Assembly (NCBI GenBank): GCA_003240755.1
Contig: QFNF01000045.1
Coordinates: 1-20,738, forward strand
DNA length: 20,738 bases
From: Sphingomonas hengshuiensis
GTDB lineage: Bacteria; Pseudomonadota; Alphaproteobacteria; Sphingomonadales; Sphingomonadaceae
Direction: 5' to 3'
Shown in pieces: positions 16,659-20,738 of this stretch (within the stretch, counting starts at the first letter, position 1; every line of letters starts with the position of its first letter). The notes beneath the pieces are model-generated. The model had not been told where the DNA came from and searched no databases. It saw only the letters and a program-made list of their open reading frames with translations. A program made the position numbers and the translations under genes.

Positions 16659-18052
16659 GGCGCGTCCTTCCCGCCATGGCGGCGCTGCTGGCGATCGGCG
16701 CCGCCCCGGCGACGCCGCCCGCCGTCCGTGCGTGGCAGACCGATGCCGAGGGCAGGCAGCGCCTGGCGCCGGTCGCGCTGCGGGGAGCGCCGACCGGCGA
16801 GGCGATCACCATCGCGATCCGGCCCGAGCGGCGCTACCAGACCATGGTCGGCTTCGGCGCGTCGATCACCGATGCGTCGGCGATCCTGATTCAGCAATTG
16901 CCCGCGGCAAGGCGTGCCGCGCTGATGCGCGAGCTGTTCGGCAGGGACGGGCTGCGGCTGGGGTTCACCCGCCTGACGATCGGCGCGTCGGATTTCTCGC
17001 CGACCCATTACAGCTTCGACGACATGCCCGCCGGCCAGCGCGATCCGACGCTCGCCCGCTTCTCGATCGCGCCCAACCGCGCGACGGTGCTGCCGACCGT
17101 GCAGCAGGCGCTGGCGATCAACCCGCGCCTTGTCGTCATGGCCAGCCCGTGGAGCCCGCCGGGCTGGATGAAATCGGGTGATTCGATGATCGGCGGTACG
17201 CTGCGCAACGACGCCTATGCCGTCTATGCCCGCTATTTCGTACGCTATCTGCAGGCCTATGCGCAGGCCGGCGTGCCGATGCGCTATGTCACGATCCAGA
17301 ACGAGCCCGACTTTTCGCCAAAGGATTATCCGGGAATGCGATGGCCGGCGAAGGACCGGGCGCGGTTCGTCGGCGGCTATCTCGGCCCGGCGCTGGAACG
17401 CGCGAGGCTGTCGACCCGCATACTGGAATGGGACCATAACTGGGACCAGCCCGAACAGCCCGAAACGGTGCTGAACGATCCGGTCGCCAGCCGCTACATC
17501 CCGGGCGTCGCATGGCATTGCTATGGTGGCGACGTCGCGGCGCAGGCGCGGGTCCACGCCGCCTTTCCGGGCAAGGACACGTTCTTCACCGAATGTTCGG
17601 GCGGCGGGTGGCGGCCCGGCTGGAAGACGGGGTTCGGCGACATGGTCCAGAACCTGATGATCGGATCGACGCGCAACTGGGCGCGCGGCGTCCTGCTGTG
17701 GAACCTCGCGCTCGATCCGCGGGGCGGACCGCACAAGGGCGGCTGCGACAATTGCCGCGGGGTCGTGACGATCGATCCGGTGAAGGGGGAGGTGCGGCGC
17801 GAGCTGGAATATTATGCGCTCGGGCATCTCAGCCGGTTCGTCGCACCCGGCGCGACGCGCATCGACACCGGCATGGCCGCAGACATCCCCAATGTCGCGT
17901 TCCGCAATCCCGACGGCAGCATCGTCCTGCTGGCGTACAACAGGTCCGACGGCGCGAAGCGGATCGCGGCACGGGTCGATACCCGGATCGTATCGCACCT
18001 GCTGCCGTCCGGTGCAGCCATCTCCATCCTGTGGAACGCCAGCCGCGGATGA
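16655..18052 (+). CDS. Glycoside hydrolase family 30 (beta-glucanase/glucosylceramidase-like), exported
   Basis: A 465-aa retaining glycosidase. A short hydrophobic N-terminus (about 1-20, LPAMAALLAIGAAPA) looks like a signal peptide. The (beta/alpha)8 domain contains QTMVGFGASITDASA, SPWSPPGWMKSG, the acid/base Glu217 in TIQNEPDFSP and the nucleophile Glu313 in FFTECSGGGW. LLWNLALDPRGGPHKGGCDN is a conserved late-barrel block, and a beta-sandwich tail closes the protein. Bacterial GH30 members of this type include endo- or exo-beta-1,6-glucanases and beta-glucosidases; pairing with GH3 favours beta-glucan. Start GTG 16655 overlaps the GH3 stop (GTGA), showing coupling; ATG 16676 is an alternative that would keep the signal peptide core. 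It is the last gene of the operon. Confidence 0.9.
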   Translation: MRRVLPAMAALLAIGAAPATPPAVRAWQTDAEGRQRLAPVALRGAPTGEAITIAIRPERRYQTMVGFGASITDASAILIQQLPAARRAALMRELFGRDGLRLGFTRLTIGASDFSPTHYSFDDMPAGQRDPTLARFSIAPNRATVLPTVQQALAINPRLVVMASPWSPPGWMKSGDSMIGGTLRNDAYAVYARYFVRYLQAYAQAGVPMRYVTIQNEPDFSPKDYPGMRWPAKDRARFVGGYLGPALERARLSTRILEWDHNWDQPEQPETVLNDPVASRYIPGVAWHCYGGDVAAQARVHAAFPGKDTFFTECSGGGWRPGWKTGFGDMVQNLMIGSTRNWARGVLLWNLALDPRGGPHKGGCDNCRGVVTIDPVKGEVRRELEYYALGHLSRFVAPGATRIDTGMAADIPNVAFRNPDGSIVLLAYNRSDGAKRIAARVDTRIVSHLLPSGAAISILWNASRG

Positions 18053-18081
18053 TACCGGGTGCCGGGAATGCCTGTCGCGGC

Positions 18082-19431
18082 CTATGCCGCGACCTTCCCC
18101 ACGAATTCCACCGCGCTGCTCTTGAGCGCGCCCAGTTCCCCGTCGAGCTGGGTGAACCCGTTGCCGACCCGGTCGATCTCCGACGCCACCATTTCGGTGT
18201 CCTCGCGGATCGCGGCGATGGTCGATGACATCGAATCGGCGGCCAGCGCGGTTTCGTCGACCGCGGCGGTGATCGCGGTGACGGTCTGGGCCTGCACCTC
18301 CATCGCGCTGCGGATGCGGTTGGCGCTTTCCTGTACCTCGGTCACGGTCGCGCGGATCGATGCGTTGGTTGCGACGGTCGATCGGGTCGCGGCCTGGATC
18401 GCCGCGATCTTCGCGGCAATGTCGTCGGTGGCGCGCGCGGTCTGGCTGGCGAGGCTCTTCACCTCCTGCGCCACCACTGCGAAGCCGCGCCCGGCATCGC
18501 CCGCACGCGCCGCCTCGATCGTGGCGTTCAGCGCCAGCAGGTTGGTCTGCCCGGCGATGTCGCGGATCAGCCCCAGGATCGATTCGATCGACTTGGCATG
18601 ATCCGACAGCGTTTCGGACATGCCGACCGCGGTGCCGGCCTGTTCCGATGCGCGGGTCGCGATCTCGGCGGCGGCTTCCACTTCCATGCGGGCATCCTCG
18701 ATCGCGCGGATCAGCCCGGCCGACGTCGCCGCCGCCTCGCGCATCGCGACCGCCGACTGTTCGGCGGCGGCGGCGACTTCGGACGCCTTGCCCAGCATGC
18801 CGCGCACATTGGCCGAGCTGCGGCTGGCATGGACGCGCAGCGAATCGCTCTCGCGGCTCGCGCGTTCGACCGTCGCGCCGATATTGTCGCGGAATTCATG
18901 CGCCAGCGCGTCGCGCGCCGCCTCCAGGTCGAACTGGACATAGGCGTTGTAGAGCGAGACGAACACTTCGCATTCCAGCGAGCGCAGCCGGAACAGCAGT
19001 TCGGCGGCATAGCGGAACGACCGCTCGTCGCTGATCCCGCGGCGCAGCACGTCGAGCAGCGTGCGCGCGCCCGCATCCCCCATCGACAGGATGGCGGTCA
19101 GCGTGACCTCGGCCTGGAACGCCGTGGCGACGGTGCGCTCGCACGATTCGACCCATGCCGATCCGGTCAGGTTGGTGAAGCGGTTGCGCAGATAATTAAC
19201 GCCCAGTTCGACCATCCGGTCGAAATCCCGGTGCAGGCTGTCGGTGCCGCGGACCTTTTGCGACTGGTCGAAATGCGCCACCGCGATCGTACGTGCCTCC
19301 GGCTCGATCACCGTCCACAGTTCGCGGGCCGCCGCCACGTCGTCGGCGGTGATGTTGAACAGGCGAAGCCGCTCTTGCAAATCGATCGTCCGGCTCACGC
19401 TTTCGGGCGCCGGCAGCTTCTTGGTCCCCAC
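18082..19431 (-). CDS. Soluble methyl-accepting chemotaxis protein with globin-sensor-like N-terminus
   Basis: A 449-aa cytoplasmic receptor with no transmembrane helix. Residues about 18-180 resemble the protoglobin sensor of globin-coupled receptors ([20 protein letters not shown] at the start). At the place where the haem-ligating His is expected, the sequence reads [20 protein letters not shown] without His, so haem binding is doubtful. The C-terminal coiled-coil signalling domain has the CheA/CheW-contacting hairpin [20 protein letters not shown] followed by [21 protein letters not shown] 19431 is preferred because AGGGGAAG lies 6 bp upstream; GTG 19464 is an in-frame alternative. No other chemotaxis genes are here. 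It is convergent with the GH30 gene (29 bp gap) and divergent from sdhC. Confidence 0.85.
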   Translation of the reverse strand: MGTKKLPAPESVSRTIDLQERLRLFNITADDVAAARELWTVIEPEARTIAVAHFDQSQKVRGTDSLHRDFDRMVELGVNYLRNRFTNLTGSAWVESCERTVATAFQAEVTLTAILSMGDAGARTLLDVLRRGISDERSFRYAAELLFRLRSLECEVFVSLYNAYVQFDLEAARDALAHEFRDNIGATVERASRESDSLRVHASRSSANVRGMLGKASEVAAAAEQSAVAMREAAATSAGLIRAIEDARMEVEAAAEIATRASEQAGTAVGMSETLSDHAKSIESILGLIRDIAGQTNLLALNATIEAARAGDAGRGFAVVAQEVKSLASQTARATDDIAAKIAAIQAATRSTVATNASIRATVTEVQESANRIRSAMEVQAQTVTAITAAVDETALAADSMSSTIAAIREDTEMVASEIDRVGNGFTQLDGELGALKSSAVEFVGKVAA

Positions 19432-19562
19432 GATTCGCTTCCCCTGTTGTCGTCCGGACGCCACCCCGGTTCGGGCGTGCCCACAGGGGTTCCGGCGTAG
19501 CGGTCAGGCGTTAACAGTCGGTTGACCACGGGGCGGCGGCAGGGCCCTTTCGTGCGAGCGGA

Positions 19563-19591
19563 CTTGCATCGGCGGGGCGGGCGCGTAGATA
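19563..19591 (+). promoter_or_regulatory. Possible sdh operon promoter
   Basis: TTGCAT (19564-19569) and TAGATA (19586-19591) are 16 bp apart and lie about 60 bp upstream of the sdhC start, within the 218-bp divergent region shared with the chemotaxis gene. Motif match only. No operator or riboswitch was recognised in this region. Confidence 0.4.
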
Positions 19592-19649
19592 GGCCGCAGT
19601 CGCTGGAAATCCGCACCCGTCCGACGTGGCTGCACCCGCTGTTTGAGGA

Positions 19650-20069
19650 ATGTCCGACTTGGCCATGGTCCGTCCCAAAGCCCGCCCCGTATCGCCCCAT
19701 CTCCAGATATGGCGCTGGGGGCCGAACATGCTGGTGTCGATCCTGCACCGTGCGACCGGCGTCGCCATGGGCACGGTCGGCCTTGCCATCTTCGTCTGGT
19801 GGCTGGCGGCGCTGGCCGGCGGCGAGGACAGCTATGCGCGGTTCCTGTCGTGGTTCACCGGGCCGTGGGCGCCGGTCGGCTATCTGGTCGGCATCGGGCT
19901 GAGCTTCGCGCTGTTCCAGCATATCGGCAACGGTATCCGCCACTTCTTCATGGACATCGGGGCCAATTTCGAACTGAAGGGCAACCGGCAGAGCGCGATC
20001 GCGACGATCGTGTTCGCCGCCTGCGCGACTGCCGCGCTATGGGCCTGGCTGCTGGTGGGGAAGCACTGA
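19650..20069 (+). CDS. sdhC: Succinate dehydrogenase cytochrome b556 subunit
   Basis: A 139-aa inner-membrane subunit that anchors succinate dehydrogenase (complex II) and carries haem b and the ubiquinone site. Motifs are RPVSPHLQIWRWGPNMLVSI, LHRATG (32-37) and FQHIGNGIRHFFMD, with His91 as the likely haem ligand. Three hydrophobic helices are visible (about 27-55, 73-96 and 112-136). ATG 19650 is used, but the GAGG upstream is only 1 bp away; TTG 19659 or ATG 19665 could be the true start. It is the first gene of sdhCDA and its stop shares a base with the sdhD start (TGATG). Confidence 0.92.
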   Translation: MSDLAMVRPKARPVSPHLQIWRWGPNMLVSILHRATGVAMGTVGLAIFVWWLAALAGGEDSYARFLSWFTGPWAPVGYLVGIGLSFALFQHIGNGIRHFFMDIGANFELKGNRQSAIATIVFAACATAALWAWLLVGKH

Positions 20070-20455
20070 TGGGTAACGGAACCAGCATCGGCCGCGTGCG
20101 CGGCCTGGGATCGGCCAAGGCCGGCGCGCATCATTTCTGGCATCAGCGGTTGAGCGCGGTATCGAACCTCGTCCTCATGCTGTGGCTCGTCCTCTCGATC
20201 GCGCTGCTGCCGTCCTACGACTATGACGCGGTCTATGCCTGGGTATCGTCGGCATGGGGCGCGGTGCCGCTGATCCTGCTCGCCACCTCGGTCTTCTATC
20301 ACGCCCGGCTGGGCCTGCAGACCGTGATCGAGGATTACCAGCATGACGAAACGCGCGTCGTCGCGCTGATCGCGCTGAACCTCGTCTATGGCGCGGGCTG
20401 GCTGCTTGCCGCCTTCTCGATCCTCCGCATCGCTTTCACCGGGACGCCCGCATAA
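20069..20455 (+). CDS. sdhD: Succinate dehydrogenase hydrophobic membrane anchor subunit
   Basis: A 128-aa membrane protein of complex II. It has the alphaproteobacterial pattern [20 protein letters not shown] at the N-terminus and [20 protein letters not shown] (75-94), which contains the conserved His78 and the Asp-Tyr pair (89-90) near the quinone pocket. Three hydrophobic segments fit the family. It overlaps sdhC by one base at its start and sdhA by one base at its end (TAATG), so the three genes are translationally linked. Confidence 0.92.
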   Translation: MGNGTSIGRVRGLGSAKAGAHHFWHQRLSAVSNLVLMLWLVLSIALLPSYDYDAVYAWVSSAWGAVPLILLATSVFYHARLGLQTVIEDYQHDETRVVALIALNLVYGAGWLLAAFSILRIAFTGTPA

Positions 20456-20738
20456 TGGCCACCGACGCTTACAAGATCATCGACCACACCTATGACGCGA
20501 TCGTCGTGGGCGCGGGCGGTTCCGGCCTTCGCGCCACCATGGGCATCGCCGAAGCCGGCCTGAAGACCGCCTGCATCACCAAGGTGTTTCCGACGCGGTC
20601 GCACACCGTCGCCGCGCAGGGCGGCATCGCCGCCAGCCTCGGCAACAACTCGCCCGACCACTGGTCGTGGCACATGTACGACACGGTCAAGGGCTCCGAC
20701 TGGCTCGGCGACCAGGACGCGATCGAGTATATGGTCCG
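20455..20738 (+). CDS. sdhA: Succinate dehydrogenase flavoprotein subunit (partial, 5' end)
   Basis: The first 94 codons of the catalytic subunit of complex II, which oxidises succinate to fumarate with covalent FAD. The N-terminus shows the FAD-binding [16 protein letters not shown] (Gly19, Gly21, Gly24) and [20 protein letters not shown], whose His50 is the covalent FAD attachment residue. [20 protein letters not shown] follows. The reading frame is open to the window edge and is cut off there, not truncated biologically as far as can be seen. sdhB would be expected beyond the edge. Confidence 0.96.
   Translation, partial: MATDAYKIIDHTYDAIVVGAGGSGLRATMGIAEAGLKTACITKVFPTRSHTVAAQGGIAASLGNNSPDHWSWHMYDTVKGSDWLGDQDAIEYMV

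Overview
The window looks like chromosomal DNA of a sphingomonad-type alphaproteobacterium (Sphingomonas or a close relative). The support is consistently high G+C, a 23S-5S-tRNA-fMet rRNA operon end, an EipA/DUF1134 envelope protein, an sdhCDA operon with alphaproteobacterial SdhC/SdhD motifs, and a Caulobacter/Xanthomonas-type TonB-dependent receptor locus. This assignment is inferred from gene content, not from a database match.

Layout. Positions 1-536 hold the 3' end of 23S rRNA, a complete 5S rRNA and tRNA-fMet. Positions 537-1319 carry no intact gene. They hold an IS3-type transposase tail joined to a twice-frameshifted serine-recombinase tail, lying between the 3' ends of tRNA-fMet and of a tRNA-Ser(GCU) on the other strand. 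Positions 1580-6395 are housekeeping and envelope genes: eipA-like, a dihydroorotase-family gene, a YgfZ/IBA57-like folate-binding protein, a GNAT acetyltransferase and threonine synthase.

Positions 6617-18052 form a co-oriented carbohydrate-utilisation locus: a FucP-type sugar MFS transporter, a TonB-dependent receptor, a flavin-dependent tryptophan-halogenase-like enzyme, a DUF6445 protein, a LacI-family regulator, a GH3 beta-glucosidase-like enzyme and a GH30 enzyme. Two nearly identical palindromic operators, centred on TTGGAAGCGCTTCCAA, precede the receptor gene and the GH3 gene. They mark two transcription units probably controlled by the LacI protein encoded between them. The simplest model is beta-glucan (beta-1,3/1,6-glucan or beta-glucoside) capture at the outer membrane, exported GH30/GH3 hydrolysis to glucose, and uptake by the MFS porter. 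The halogenase and DUF6445 genes overlap by 4 bp and have no obvious role in glycan breakdown. They are the most intriguing part of the window.

Positions 18082-19431 (minus strand) encode a soluble methyl-accepting chemotaxis protein with a globin-sensor-like N-terminal region. Positions 19650-20738 begin the succinate dehydrogenase operon (sdhC, sdhD and the first 94 codons of sdhA), which runs off the window.
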